A stretch of 64,000 nucleotides of DNA from Chitinophagales bacterium (GCA_026003335.1 BPHB01000003.1:1-64000), one strand, 5' to 3'; counted from the first letter of the stretch, positions 25,428 to 35,647 are shown. The notes: a model not told the origin generated them from the sequence alone. A program made the numbers and translations.

Positions 25428-26816
25428 TTATAGATGAATTACTTCTCCGTATGCTGCTGCTACGGCTTCCATTACCGCCTCTGACATAGTAGGGTGGGGG
25501 TGTACTGATTTGATGATTTCATGGCCTGTGGTTTCCAGCTTGCGGGCTACCACCACTTCGGCAATCATTTCAGTTACATTAGCCCCAATAAAATGTGCAC
25601 CCAGCCACTCGCCATAACGGGCGTCAAAGATTACTTTAACGAATCCTTCGCGCAGGCCGGCTGCCCGTGCCTTGCCCGATGCTGTAAAAGGAAACTTCCC
25701 CACTTTCACCTCGTACCCTTTTTCTTTGGCCTGGGCTTCGGTGTATCCTACTGAAGCAATTTCCGGCTGACAATAGGTACAGGAGGGCAAATTATTATAA
25801 TCCAGCGGCTGAGGATTCAGACCGGCAATTTTTTCCACACAGATAATGCCCTCAGCAGAGGCTACATGGGCCAGAGCCGGGCCTTGCACAATGTCTCCTA
25901 TAGCATAGATACCGGTGGCTGTGGTACGATAAAATGCATCTACCACAACTTTGCCCTTTTCTGTTTTCACCCCAGTTTCTTCCAGACCGATGCCTTCAAT
26001 GTTGGCTGAAATTCCGGCAGCGGAGAGCAGCACCTCACACATAACGGTTTGCTGTCCGTCAGGGGTTTTGATTTTCACCTCGCAGCCCTTTGTTGAGGTG
26101 GTGACACTTTCCACAGATGAGCCGGTGAGCACTTCAATACCCTGTTTTTTAAAACTGCGCAGCAGCTCCCGTGATACTTCTTCATCTTCTGCCGGTACAA
26201 TACGCGGCAAGAACTCTACAAGAGTTACCCGCGTGCCTATGCTGTTGTAAAAGTATGCAAACTCCACACCGATGGCACCGGCTCCTACTATCACCATGCT
26301 TTCGGGTTTTTTCTGCAGGCTCATGGCTTCCCGATATCCGATAATGCGCTTACCGTCCTGTGGGAGGTTGGGTAGCTCCTTTGACCGTGCTCCTGTAGCA
26401 AGAATGATGTGGCGGGCCGTATACTCGGTGGTTTTGCCGGCTGCATCGGTGACTGCGACCTTATTTCCCGCTTTGAGGCGACCGGTGCCGTTTATGACAT
26501 CAATTTTGTTTTTTTTCATCAGAAACTGTACCCCATTGCTCATGGCGGATGCAACCTCGCGGCTGCGTTTTATGATATTGCCGAAGTCAGCAGTTGCATC
26601 CTTTACATGAATACCATAATCTTCAGCGTGTTTCAGGTAGTCAAAAACCTGAGCGCTCTTCAGAAGCGCTTTTGTGGGGATACAGCCCCAGTTCAGACAT
26701 ATTCCGCCCAGCTCAGCACGCTCCACTACAGCGGTTTTCATTCCGAGCTGAGAGGCTCTGATTGCAGCCACATAACCTCCCGGCCCGGAACCGATAATGA
26801 GAATATCATACATCAT
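25428..26816 (-). CDS. lpdA: Dihydrolipoyl dehydrogenase (E3)
   Basis: This FAD enzyme reoxidises the lipoamide of 2-oxo acid dehydrogenase complexes and reduces NAD+. The 462-residue length fits. Seen in order: the FAD-binding GSGPGG near residue 9, the redox disulfide in GGICLNWGCIPTK (Cys40, Cys45), the NAD-binding VIVGAGAIGVEFA, the second FAD motif TGIYAIGDI, and the C-terminal active-site HPHPTMSE (from about residue 439). The start may be either of two adjacent ATGs (26816, 26813). It is convergent with the permease gene and is not next to E1 or E2 genes. It could serve the pdhA product or the glycine cleavage system. Confidence 0.97.
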   Translation of the reverse strand: MMYDILIIGSGPGGYVAAIRASQLGMKTAVVERAELGGICLNWGCIPTKALLKSAQVFDYLKHAEDYGIHVKDATADFGNIIKRSREVASAMSNGVQFLMKKNKIDVINGTGRLKAGNKVAVTDAAGKTTEYTARHIILATGARSKELPNLPQDGKRIIGYREAMSLQKKPESMVIVGAGAIGVEFAYFYNSIGTRVTLVEFLPRIVPAEDEEVSRELLRSFKKQGIEVLTGSSVESVTTSTKGCEVKIKTPDGQQTVMCEVLLSAAGISANIEGIGLEETGVKTEKGKVVVDAFYRTTATGIYAIGDIVQGPALAHVASAEGIICVEKIAGLNPQPLDYNNLPSCTYCQPEIASVGYTEAQAKEKGYEVKVGKFPFTASGKARAAGLREGFVKVIFDARYGEWLGAHFIGANVTEMIAEVVVARKLETTGHEIIKSVHPHPTMSEAVMEAVAAAYGEVIHL

Positions 26817-26901
26817 GTACAGAGTTTGTAGCCAAAAATAAAGAGTAAATGCCGATAGTGGGTCATCAGGGGCTTAAAATGTGCCGCAGCGGCATGCGCA
26901 C

Positions 26902-27591
26902 CTATTTGGTCATGTCATCAATATAAATACCCGGATAGCGAGAGGGGTCAAAGGTAAATTCCTCATCCGGCAGATTGGAAGTTTCTTCAATAGCGGTGAG
27001 CACGTAGGTATAGCGTGTGCCGTCTTTAGACAGGATTTCGGCTTTAAGAATTTGCTTTTTTTCCTTGTCTACTATCAGAAAAATCATTTTGTAGGGCGAT
27101 TCTTTGATATTCATCGGCAGCAGGTTAACTACTGCAGCCCGCCTGTCCATAAAGGTGGTTTCTCCGCCCAAACGGTAGAAAAAGTCTTTTTTATACAGCT
27201 CAAAGAACTTACTAGGACTCTCCACTTCCTCTTCCCCGGGCTCAAAGTAACTAATCTGCAGTTCATTGGGTTCTTTAAGATACACGTAGCGTTTGACATT
27301 GTCACAAATGATTGTCATTTCCTCGGTATCAATCTTATACTTATCCTTTTTCAGATAAACGGTGCCCTGAGATTTAATATAAGCCTGCTCTTCAGGGGTA
27401 TCTACCGAGAGAGAAAACTGAATTTTTACCGAGGGGGCAGCATGATACTTTTCATATACCGCATCCAGCAGCACCCGGGCGTTGGGGTCATTTTCTATTC
27501 TGCGTTCATTGGGTTGCGCATCCAGGAGCTGATGGGAAAGCAGCAGAATGGTAATAGGATAAAGGAGGCAAAAGGAAATGGCGTGATTCAT
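26902..27591 (-). CDS. LolA-like outer-membrane lipoprotein carrier protein
   Basis: The 229-residue protein has a signal peptide (about residues 1-25) and the LolA-type half-barrel fold pattern: SVKIQFSLSVDTPEE, GTVYLKKDKYKI, ICDNVKRYVYLKEPNE and a C-terminal DEEFTFDPSRYPG. LolA carries lipoproteins through the periplasm to the outer membrane. It starts with an ATG that overlaps the stop of ftsK by 4 bp (ATGA), so the two are coupled. ftsK next to lolA is a widespread bacterial arrangement. No LolB or LolCDE genes are present here. Confidence 0.88.
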   Translation of the reverse strand: MNHAISFCLLYPITILLLSHQLLDAQPNERRIENDPNARVLLDAVYEKYHAAPSVKIQFSLSVDTPEEQAYIKSQGTVYLKKDKYKIDTEEMTIICDNVKRYVYLKEPNELQISYFEPGEEEVESPSKFFELYKKDFFYRLGGETTFMDRRAAVVNLLPMNIKESPYKMIFLIVDKEKKQILKAEILSKDGTRYTYVLTAIEETSNLPDEEFTFDPSRYPGIYIDDMTK

Positions 27592-30008
27592 GAATTGGTT
27601 TTTTCCAGCTTTTTCTCCTGGGTCAAAAACCGTTCCAGCTCAGCGAGATCTTTGATTAAAACCTCACGTGGCTTACTCCCCTGATTGGGTCCCACAATGC
27701 CGCAGGCTTCCAACTGATCCATCACTCTGCCGGCCCGGTTGTAGCCTAAGTTAAGCCTTCTTTGTAACAATGAGGTAGAACCCTGCTGGGTGGATACGAT
27801 GAGGCGGGCGGCCTCTTCAAATTTTTCATCGCGGTCATTGGGGTCCAGTGAGCTTCCGGACGAGTCATCTTTATCATCAATATATTCGGGAAGGAGGAAG
27901 GCTTCCGGATAGCCGCGCTGAGAAGCAATGAAATTGACTACGTTTTCCACTTCCGGAGTATCTACAAACGCGCACTGCAGCCTCACCAGATCGCTGCCCG
28001 ATGCCAGTAGCATATCCCCTCGTCCGATGAGCTGGTCAGCGCCTCCCACGTCAATGATGGTGCGGGAATCCACTTTTGATGTTACCTTAAAGGCAATGCG
28101 GGCAGGGAAGTTGGCTTTGATGGTGCCGGTGATGATATTTACCGAAGGTCGCTGGGTGGCGATTATCAGGTGTATACCCACTGCACGGGCCTTTTGTGCC
28201 AAACGGGCGATGGGTGTCTCAATCTCCTTGCCGGCCGTCATAATCAGGTCGGCAAATTCGTCAATCACCAGCACAATATAGGGAAGAAATTTGTGTCCTT
28301 TTAAAGGATTGAGTCTGCGCGCAATGAACTTCGCATTGTATTCCTTGATGTTGCGGGCATTGCACTGTGTGAGCAGGCTGAAGCGCTCATCCATCTCTAT
28401 GCAAAGTGCGTTGAGTGTGTGGATGACCTTTTTCGTATCGGTGATGATTACTTCCTCAGAGTTTGGCAGACGGGCAAGAAAATGTTTTTCAATAGTTTTA
28501 AAAATGGAGAGCTCCACCATTTTAGGGTCCACAAGTACAAATTTGAGCTGCGAAGGATGTTTCTTGTATAGCAGGGATATTAATATAGCATTCAACCCCA
28601 CTGACTTACCTTGCCCGGTAGCCCCGGCCACCAGCAGATGAGGCATTTTGGCCAGATCCTCAATGATGATTTCATTAGCAATATTTTTCCCCAGAGCTAT
28701 GGGCAGATCATAGCGGGTGTTCTGAAATTTTTCCGATGCCAGCATGGAGCGCATGGAAACAATTTCTTTACGCACATTGGGCACTTCAATACCTATGGTA
28801 CCTTTGCCGGGTATAGGTGCAATGATGCGGATGCCCAGTGCAGCCAGGCTCAGAGCAATGTCATCCTCCAGATTTCTGATTTTGGAAATGCGCACGCCAG
28901 CGGCCGGAACAATTTCATAAAGTGTCACGGTAGGGCCTACCGTAGCCTTGATTTTTGATATTTCAATGGAGTAGTTCCTTAAGGTTTCTATGATTTGGTT
29001 TTTGTTCTTTTCCAGCTCCTCCTTGTCAATGGTTATTTTCTCGTCACCGTAAACCTTCAGCAGATCAAGCGGAGGATATCTGTAATCCGGCAAATCCAGA
29101 GTGGGATCGTAGTTTACTGTTTGATTTTCGGTGACAAACTCCTCCTCCTTCGTCACAGCAATATCCAGGGGCAACTCATCGTCTTCGTCTTGTTGCTTTG
29201 TACTGGAATGCGCTGATTCTTCTTCAGCAACATCCACCACCTCTAATTCAGGCTCCGGAGGAGATTCCTTTTCACCAGATTGCGGAGTAAATTGATCTTC
29301 CGTTAGGCTCTCCGCCAGGTCAGAGTCTTGTTGTTGGGCTGCTACATTCTCCGCAAGGATGGCCTCTTCCCATTTTTTGACTTCTGTTTCTTCCGCCACT
29401 TCGGGATGTCGTGCAAATCTGGCTTTGAGTGCAGCCGGAATATGGAAGCTGAAGTTGAAACGGATGATTAAAAAAGCCAAAAGTGTGAACAACAGGACAG
29501 AGAATGTCCCCAACCACCCGATGAGGTGGTGCAATCTTTCATTCAGGTAATTGCCGAAAGCACCGCTCCAGGGAAACTCTATGGACGTGTTTTGGAATAT
29601 GAAAGCAAAAAACAGGGGAAACCACAGCAAGGCAAGGAGACTGTATTTACATACGCTAAGGAGCGGCACATTGGGTCTGCGGGTTATCAACCGGATGCCG
29701 GCAAAGAAAATAATGGGTATGAAGACAAAAGAGGTAATGCCGAAAAGATCCTTAAAAAACCATTCGGCTGCTATGGCCCCGATGCGCCCTATTTGGTTGG
29801 CGGCATGCATATCGCGGGGCGATATTGCCTGATCGGTTTTCCAATTGAAAAGATAGGAAATAAAAGCTGCAGCAAGCAGTACTGCAATGAAAACCAGCGT
29901 AAGCCCGATGACTTTGGGTATGCGCTGATCGTTCCAGGCGGCACGGAGAGAGCCGATAAATCCTACCCCTTTTTTTTTCTGACTTTTATCCTTTTCGTTT
30001 TTTCCCAT
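27588..30008 (-). CDS. ftsK: DNA translocase FtsK
   Basis: FtsK pumps chromosome ends through the division septum. The 806-residue protein has four N-terminal membrane segments (about residues 30-180), a linker rich in Glu, Asp and Gln (about 200-300), and a RecA-like motor with the Walker A loop GATGQGKS (about 459-466), a Walker B ending VLVIDEFADL, and the conserved RGDMLLASGSDLVRLQ. A C-terminal winged-helix gamma domain (about 740-800), with NLGYNRAGRVMDQLE, would recognise KOPS-like sequences. The start is the ATG at 30008. It is the first gene of a unit with the lolA-like gene and diverges from pruA by 151 bp. Confidence 0.97.
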   Translation of the reverse strand: MGKNEKDKSQKKKGVGFIGSLRAAWNDQRIPKVIGLTLVFIAVLLAAAFISYLFNWKTDQAISPRDMHAANQIGRIGAIAAEWFFKDLFGITSFVFIPIIFFAGIRLITRRPNVPLLSVCKYSLLALLWFPLFFAFIFQNTSIEFPWSGAFGNYLNERLHHLIGWLGTFSVLLFTLLAFLIIRFNFSFHIPAALKARFARHPEVAEETEVKKWEEAILAENVAAQQQDSDLAESLTEDQFTPQSGEKESPPEPELEVVDVAEEESAHSSTKQQDEDDELPLDIAVTKEEEFVTENQTVNYDPTLDLPDYRYPPLDLLKVYGDEKITIDKEELEKNKNQIIETLRNYSIEISKIKATVGPTVTLYEIVPAAGVRISKIRNLEDDIALSLAALGIRIIAPIPGKGTIGIEVPNVRKEIVSMRSMLASEKFQNTRYDLPIALGKNIANEIIIEDLAKMPHLLVAGATGQGKSVGLNAILISLLYKKHPSQLKFVLVDPKMVELSIFKTIEKHFLARLPNSEEVIITDTKKVIHTLNALCIEMDERFSLLTQCNARNIKEYNAKFIARRLNPLKGHKFLPYIVLVIDEFADLIMTAGKEIETPIARLAQKARAVGIHLIIATQRPSVNIITGTIKANFPARIAFKVTSKVDSRTIIDVGGADQLIGRGDMLLASGSDLVRLQCAFVDTPEVENVVNFIASQRGYPEAFLLPEYIDDKDDSSGSSLDPNDRDEKFEEAARLIVSTQQGSTSLLQRRLNLGYNRAGRVMDQLEACGIVGPNQGSKPREVLIKDLAELERFLTQEKKLEKTNS

Positions 30009-30159
30009 TTCCGCTCATCTGCTTTAGAAACGAATAAAATTAGCGGATGAGCGTGCTGGTGCCTATGAATAATTTGAACATGCAGCGGGCGGTGTGTTCA
30101 TTATTCTGAAATAAGTATTTTAGCCGAACAGAAAGACTGACTGTTTAAAAAGCAAAGCT

Positions 30160-31785
30160 ATGTCACTTGCTGTTCGTACACCTCCGTCTATAAATGAAGC
30201 AGTGAAGGATTACGCTCCGGGCTCTTCGGAGCGTGTTGAGCTTAAAGATGCCTTAAAAAAGGCGCGGGCAAAGGTAGCCGAAATTCCGATGGTCATTGAC
30301 GGGAAACGGGTGAAAACCGCCCGGAAAATAAACATTTATCCTCCTCATGAGCGCAGGCATAAACTGGGCTTTTACTATCAGGGCAGCAAACAACATGTCA
30401 TTGCTGCCATTGATGCCGCACTGAAAGCCAGGCATGTTTGGGAACACACCCCCTGGGATCAGCGGGCTGCCATTTTTCTCAGGGCGGCCGACTTGCTCAC
30501 CACCAAATATCGGGCGGCAATGAATGCTGCTACCATGTTGGGTCAATCAAAGAATGTACATCAGGCTGAAATAGATGCTGTCTGTGAACTGGCTGATTTT
30601 TTTCGCTTTAATGTGCATTTCATGCAGCAGATATATGCCGAGCAGCCTTACTCTCCCCACGGGGTGCACAATAGCATGGATTACCGGCCGCTGGAGGGTT
30701 TTGTGCTGGCCATAACTCCTTTTAACTTTACATCCATTGCAGGCAACCTGCCCACTGCTCCGGCGTTGATGGGTAATACTGTGGTGTGGAAGCCGGCATC
30801 CACTCAAATCTATTCGGCAGCAGTGATTATGCAGATTCTTCAGGAGGCTGGCCTGCCAAAGGGCGTCATCAACATGATTTTTACCGAGGGCAAGGTGACC
30901 GGGGATGTCGCTTTAAGGCATCCGCAACTTGCAGGAGTGCATTTCACCGGCTCCACATCCACCTTTCAGCATATCTGGAAAACTATCGGGGCTCATGTGG
31001 CCGGTTATAAAGCCTATCCCCGTATAGTAGGGGAAACCGGAGGCAAGGATTTTGTTGTTGCCCATCCTTCAGCCGATGTACGGAGCCTCATTACGGCACT
31101 GGTGCGGGGAGCATTTGAATATCAGGGGCAAAAGTGCTCGGCAGCTTCACGCGCCTACATACCTTCGGGTTTGTGGAAACAGGTTTGCGAGGGCCTCGGG
31201 CAGGAACTTGCTACCATCCGTATAGGACCTCCTGAAGATTTTACCAATTTCATCAATGCCGTCATAGACGAGAAAGCCTTTGATAAAATCACATCCTATA
31301 TCGTCCGGGCTAAAAAAGATAAACAGGAATTTATTGCCGGAGGAGGATTCAGTAAGAAGGATGGTTATTTCATTGAGCCCACTGTCATCCGGACCAACAA
31401 CCCTCAATATGTGACCATGTGCGAAGAAATATTCGGACCGGTGCTAACCGTTTATGTGTATCCCGATAAAAAATATGCACAAACGCTGGAACTGGTGAAC
31501 CGCACTTCACCCTATGGTCTTACGGGGGCCATTTTTGCCCGCGACAGGAAGGCTATTGCACAGGCTTCACAAGTGTTACGTCACGCAGCCGGCAACTTTT
31601 ACATCAACGATAAGCCCACCGGTGCCGTAGTAGGTCAGCAACCTTTTGGCGGAAGCCGTGCCTCCGGCACGAATGATAAAGCCGGTTTTTACCTGAATCT
31701 GCTGCGTTGGACCTCGCCCCGCGCCATAAAGGAAAATAATTCCCCACCCACAGATTATCGCTATCCCTTTATGTCAGAGCCTTAA
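30160..31785 (+). CDS. pruA: L-glutamate gamma-semialdehyde dehydrogenase (delta-1-pyrroline-5-carboxylate dehydrogenase)
   Basis: This aldehyde dehydrogenase oxidises glutamate semialdehyde to glutamate in proline breakdown, with NAD+. The 541-residue length matches the single-domain type 1 enzyme of animals and Bacteroidota rather than bifunctional PutA. Glu292 in VGETGGKDF and the catalytic nucleophile Cys326 in GQKCSAASR are present. The substrate-loop regions ITPFNFTSIAGNLP and QQPFGGSRASGTNDK are also typical. The ATG at 30160 gives the usual N-terminus. A proline dehydrogenase gene is not in the window. It is followed 29 bp later by nhaA. Confidence 0.97.
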   Translation: MSLAVRTPPSINEAVKDYAPGSSERVELKDALKKARAKVAEIPMVIDGKRVKTARKINIYPPHERRHKLGFYYQGSKQHVIAAIDAALKARHVWEHTPWDQRAAIFLRAADLLTTKYRAAMNAATMLGQSKNVHQAEIDAVCELADFFRFNVHFMQQIYAEQPYSPHGVHNSMDYRPLEGFVLAITPFNFTSIAGNLPTAPALMGNTVVWKPASTQIYSAAVIMQILQEAGLPKGVINMIFTEGKVTGDVALRHPQLAGVHFTGSTSTFQHIWKTIGAHVAGYKAYPRIVGETGGKDFVVAHPSADVRSLITALVRGAFEYQGQKCSAASRAYIPSGLWKQVCEGLGQELATIRIGPPEDFTNFINAVIDEKAFDKITSYIVRAKKDKQEFIAGGGFSKKDGYFIEPTVIRTNNPQYVTMCEEIFGPVLTVYVYPDKKYAQTLELVNRTSPYGLTGAIFARDRKAIAQASQVLRHAAGNFYINDKPTGAVVGQQPFGGSRASGTNDKAGFYLNLLRWTSPRAIKENNSPPTDYRYPFMSEP

Positions 31786-31814
31786 GTATTTATTCACGAT
31801 AATGCATATCTACT

Positions 31815-33137
31815 TTGAAACAGACAAAAATTGATATTCTGCTGCAGCCGGTTAACCGGTTCATTCACCATGAAACATCGGGAGGAATTGCTCTTTTTGT
31901 CGCGGCCGTGGCGGCCATGGTCTGGGCAAATTCCCCGTGGGCACACTTTTATCATGCACTCTGGCATGTGCCTTTTCAGATAGGTTTCGGTGATTTTGTG
32001 ATTTCCAAAGATTTGCACCATTGGATTAATGACGGATTGATGGCTGTTTTCTTTTTTGTAGTAGGCCTGGAGCTCAAAAGGGAGTTTATAGGAGGAGAGC
32101 TGTCTTCCTTCAGCAAGGCACTGCTGCCGATGGCTGCTGCTTTGGGTGGAATGGTGGTGCCGGCAGCACTTTATGTTGCATGGAATCGGGAAGCACCTTT
32201 TATAAACGGTTGGGGCATTCCGATGGCTACGGACATAGCCTTTGCGCTAGGCATTCTGGCTTTGCTGGGTAGCCGTGTTCCCCTGTCGCTAAAGGTTTTT
32301 CTCACAGCCCTGGCTGTAGTTGATGACTTGGGTGCGGTGCTGGTGATAGCCTTTTTTTATACCTCCGAAGTATCGCTTGAAAACCTTGCCATTGGAGCAA
32401 CAGTAATGGCTTTGATGATGGGAGGCAACTGGCTGGGTATACGCAGCTCGCTTTTTTATGGCATACTGGGCATCGGAGGACTGTGGCTTGCTTTTCTGCT
32501 TTCCGGAGTACATGCCACCATTGCCGGAGTTCTCGCTGCTTTTACTATTCCTGCCAGCACAAAAATTGATAAAAACGCATACCTCTCCAGCATGGAAGGA
32601 TTTCTGGAGAAGTTCAGACGGGCCAAAACCGGGAAAAATGCACTGGCGTCTCAAGAGCAACTGGATGTGTTGGGAGACATTAAAAAATATACTGCAGCAG
32701 CCGAATCACCCTTGCAGCGGCTGGAAAACGGCATGCATGCCCTGGTAGCTTTCGTGGTGATGCCGGTTTTTGCCTTAGCTAATGCAGGCATTAGCCTTTC
32801 CGGTGACATGCTCTCGGCCTTTGGCAGCACTGTAACTCTTGGTATATTCCTAGGTCTTGTTGCTGGCAAATTTATAGGTATCGCAGGCATGACCCGCCTG
32901 GTGGTAGCCCTTAAGCTTGCTGCCCTTCCGCAAAATATAACATGGCGGCATATATATGGTGTTGCTCTGCTGGCTGGTGTCGGTTTTACCATGTCGCTCT
33001 TCATTACAGAACTGGCCTTTGTGGAACAGGACCTTATCGTTGAGGCCAAGCTAGGGATCATGTCGGCTTCTTCAGTGGCCGGTGTACTTGGTTATCTGCT
33101 TTTGCGCCTGAGTCCATCTGGAAATACCGATGCATGA
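31815..33137 (+). CDS. nhaA: Na+/H+ antiporter NhaA
   Basis: NhaA exports sodium in exchange for protons and protects against salt and alkaline stress. The 440-residue protein has about 12 membrane helices. The two ion-binding aspartates lie in VVDDLGAV (Asp170, Asp171). Other family segments are ANSPWAHFY, MAVFFFVVGLELKRE and MATDIAFALGIL. No ATG is available in frame; translation probably begins at the TTG at 31815, which gives the expected short leader before LLQPVNRFIHHE. A loop of roughly 50 polar residues (about 270-315) is a Bacteroidota-like insert. The gene may share a transcript with pruA. Confidence 0.95.
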   Translation: MKQTKIDILLQPVNRFIHHETSGGIALFVAAVAAMVWANSPWAHFYHALWHVPFQIGFGDFVISKDLHHWINDGLMAVFFFVVGLELKREFIGGELSSFSKALLPMAAALGGMVVPAALYVAWNREAPFINGWGIPMATDIAFALGILALLGSRVPLSLKVFLTALAVVDDLGAVLVIAFFYTSEVSLENLAIGATVMALMMGGNWLGIRSSLFYGILGIGGLWLAFLLSGVHATIAGVLAAFTIPASTKIDKNAYLSSMEGFLEKFRRAKTGKNALASQEQLDVLGDIKKYTAAAESPLQRLENGMHALVAFVVMPVFALANAGISLSGDMLSAFGSTVTLGIFLGLVAGKFIGIAGMTRLVVALKLAALPQNITWRHIYGVALLAGVGFTMSLFITELAFVEQDLIVEAKLGIMSASSVAGVLGYLLLRLSPSGNTDA

Positions 33138-33155
33138 ATATTGTATTAAGCTAAC

Positions 33156-33246
33156 CCGGAAACCTTTGTAAAGCTTTCCGGTAGCCTTCGGGAACTCTGC
33201 AGTTTGGAAAAGCCTTTTATTCTGTGTTGCCCTTCCTGCAAGGGCA
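33156..33246. other. Two hairpins between nhaA and the pirin gene
   Basis: An imperfect 12-bp inverted repeat spans 33156-33181 (CCGGAAA with TTTCCGG, plus an inner CTTT/AAAG). A second hairpin, TGCCCTT/AAGGGCA, spans 33228-33246. Neither is followed by a strong T tract, so they are weak terminators or transcript-end structures. A protein-binding role is possible but unsupported. Confidence 0.5.
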
Positions 33247-33280
33247 GTTTGTTGTATCCGGAATAAACAAATAATATACT

Positions 33281-34309
33281 ATGCAATCTGATGGAGTAAA
33301 GAATATCAGGCCGCTGGGTTTTCAGTGGGCAACATCTGATCCCTTTCTGTTTTGTGTGCACCATGAAGATTTTTATCCTGCAGGAAAAGAAAATATGGGA
33401 CCTGATCCTCAATTGCTTGCCGGCAGGCTGCTGGGGCAGGATTTCCAGCTCAGGGATGGATGGCGAATGTATCACGGCACTACCGTGCCCGGCTTTCCAT
33501 CTCACCCTCATTGTGGCTTTGAAACGGTGACCATTGTGAGAAACGGATACATTGACCACTCTGATTCCATGGGTGGCTATGGTCGTTTTGGCAAGGGAGA
33601 TGTGCAGTGGATGACGGCAGGCCGTGGGGTGCAGCATGCCGAAATGTTTCCTCTGCTGCATTCGGATAAAGGCAATCCGGTAGAACTCTTTCAGATATGG
33701 CTGAATCTGCCCGCGGCCGCCAAAAAGGCCCCACCCCATTATACCATGTTCTGGCGCGAAAGGATACCTGTTTACCGCCATCACGATTCCTATGGGCGGG
33801 AAACAGTTGCCGATATCATTGCCGGACAACTGTATGGACGCCAGGCGCCCTCGCCCCCTCCGGATTCGTGGGCTGCTGACCCTGCACACGCTGTAGGCAT
33901 TTGGCACATGCTGATGGAACCGGGTGCGGAATTTACTTTGCCACCGGCTGCAGCCGGTGTTAACCGCTCGTTGTATTTCTACAAAGGAAAATCCTTGCAG
34001 ATAAACGGACATGCTGTGGAGGCATACCATGCCATAGATGCAGATGCCAGGTCCAGCTTAAAGCTTGTAAACGGAGATAAAACCGGCATGCTCCTGGTAT
34101 TGCAGGGGAAGCCTATCGGAGAGCCTGTAGTACAGCACGGGCCTTTTGTGACGACCACCTACGCGGAAATACATGAGGCCATTCGCAATTATCAGCGCAC
34201 GGGTTTTGGAGGGTGGCCCTGGCCGGTCAATGATCCGGTGCATCCACGCCACCGGGGCCGCTTTGCACACTATTCTGATGGGAAGGAAGAAAATATTTCG
34301 CAGGAGTAA
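33281..34309 (+). CDS. Pirin family protein
   Basis: The 342-residue bicupin protein carries the pirin metal site: His75 and His77 in FPSHPHCGFE, then His119 and Glu121 in GRGVQHAEM. These bind iron in characterised pirins. Some pirins have quercetin dioxygenase activity and others act in redox signalling or bind pyruvate dehydrogenase; none of this can be assigned here. It is longer than the typical 230-300 residues because of extra C-terminal sequence ending GRFAHYSDGKEEN. There is no signal peptide. The start is the ATG at 33281. Confidence 0.92.
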   Translation: MQSDGVKNIRPLGFQWATSDPFLFCVHHEDFYPAGKENMGPDPQLLAGRLLGQDFQLRDGWRMYHGTTVPGFPSHPHCGFETVTIVRNGYIDHSDSMGGYGRFGKGDVQWMTAGRGVQHAEMFPLLHSDKGNPVELFQIWLNLPAAAKKAPPHYTMFWRERIPVYRHHDSYGRETVADIIAGQLYGRQAPSPPPDSWAADPAHAVGIWHMLMEPGAEFTLPPAAAGVNRSLYFYKGKSLQINGHAVEAYHAIDADARSSLKLVNGDKTGMLLVLQGKPIGEPVVQHGPFVTTTYAEIHEAIRNYQRTGFGGWPWPVNDPVHPRHRGRFAHYSDGKEENISQE

Positions 34310-34336
34310 TAATTCAGGTAGTTAATAATTAAGTAA

Positions 34337-35449
34337 TCAGAAAGAAGAAGGCTTCATGGCAGCTATCCATTCGGAGATGAGTTGCACGCCTTCTTCGTGT
34401 ACCATTTTGCGCCCCAGTTCGGGCATCATCACTCCCGGGTCAGTAGACTGCATCCGGTAGAGAAGGATAGACTCCTGCGGCTTGCCGGGTACAATATCGT
34501 AAAGGAGATTACCTGAGCCACGTCCTGCTGCTACGGGCGCCTTATAGATACCAAGACTGGAAGGGTTAGTTTCATGAATATCCAGCAGCAATCCGGAAGT
34601 ATTTGCAGGCCCCTCCTTGCTATGGCAGTGCGCACAGTTGATGTCCAGATAGGCACGCGCACGAGACTCCAGACTGCTGCCTTCGGGGTGGTTCCAGTCG
34701 GGCACGGTCGGACACTGCGAAAGGTCGTCCGGCAGCTGATCCAGTATGCCGGCATTACGCCAGCGAAGGAGTTGATTCATTATTCCGTCAGAGTAGGCGA
34801 AGTTTTTATTCAGTTGCCGGGCTGAAGGACCAATGGGTATGAGGCGTGATGCTTTTACATGGCATCCTTTGCACTGATTCACGTTCGGAATGCTGTACTG
34901 CAGCGTTTTTTGCTTCCCGTCAGTATGTATCCAGGAAATCTCTTTTCGTCCACCGGCAACTTCCAGATAGGCCTCTGTTTGTTCTTCATTCCAGATATAA
35001 GGCAATGCTTTCCATCCACTGGACTCATGGATGAGCAGGCGTGTTTCAATGATTTTTCGTCCTTTGGTTTCGTCTCTGAAATCATTCGGATAGAGGAAAT
35101 TTTTTATTAGAATAGTTCCTTCCGGAAATTCAAACACGCTTTTGTCGTTGTAAATGGCTTTTTTACCTTCCGGCATTTTCACAAAACGTGCTTTGAGGGC
35201 ATAGTCAGAAAACAGGGGCATGTTAAGGTCATAAGGCAAAACGCCCTCGGCTGGGATGAGGTCAGCCAGACGACCTTGGAAAAGACCATAATCAGATAGT
35301 TTCTCCAGCCCCCAGTGGCCTGTTAATGTGCTACCGCTTTGTTGCACAGGTATAGAGTCTTTGGGTCTGTTATCCGAGCAGCTGTAGTGCACCGCGAAAA
35401 CACCCATCAACAAAGGTATCAGCAATATGAAAGGGCGCCATAATCTCAT
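34337..35449 (-). CDS. Diheme c-type cytochrome of the SO2930 (HNE_0200) family
   Basis: The 370-residue protein has an N-terminal hydrophobic signal with a possible lipobox ending HYSC, and two heme-attachment motifs: CKGCH (from about residue 193) and CAHCH (from about 272). The long N-terminal region before the hemes is shared by the SO2930-type family. That family has been described as co-occurring with parallel beta-helix proteins of the SO2946 type, and one is encoded just upstream here. It is probably periplasmic or anchored to the outer membrane as an electron-transfer protein. Substrate and partners are unknown. I chose the ATG at 35449 over an upstream GTG. Confidence 0.85.
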   Translation of the reverse strand: MRLWRPFILLIPLLMGVFAVHYSCSDNRPKDSIPVQQSGSTLTGHWGLEKLSDYGLFQGRLADLIPAEGVLPYDLNMPLFSDYALKARFVKMPEGKKAIYNDKSVFEFPEGTILIKNFLYPNDFRDETKGRKIIETRLLIHESSGWKALPYIWNEEQTEAYLEVAGGRKEISWIHTDGKQKTLQYSIPNVNQCKGCHVKASRLIPIGPSARQLNKNFAYSDGIMNQLLRWRNAGILDQLPDDLSQCPTVPDWNHPEGSSLESRARAYLDINCAHCHSKEGPANTSGLLLDIHETNPSSLGIYKAPVAAGRGSGNLLYDIVPGKPQESILLYRMQSTDPGVMMPELGRKMVHEEGVQLISEWIAAMKPSSF

Positions 35450-35647
35450 ACAATCCACAGTGGAGAAATAAAAACAAGTATGCTTTCAAAGTTATTGAAA
35501 ACACAGATAAGATACATTGCATTCCTGCTATATCGGCTTGCAGGCAGGCTATTTGAGGGAGCAGCCGAAATGCAGGCAATTTCGGTAATACATCTTTGTC
35601 TTCAACAACCGGTAACAACTATTAGAAAGCTCCAGTTTCGTGAGGTC

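Noticed and set aside
26881-27684. Plus-strand open frame of 267 codons
   Set aside because: Antisense to the lolA-like gene; translated sequence has no recognisable domain.
33146-34030. Minus-strand open frame of 294 codons
   Set aside because: Antisense to the pirin gene, which has all its metal ligands.
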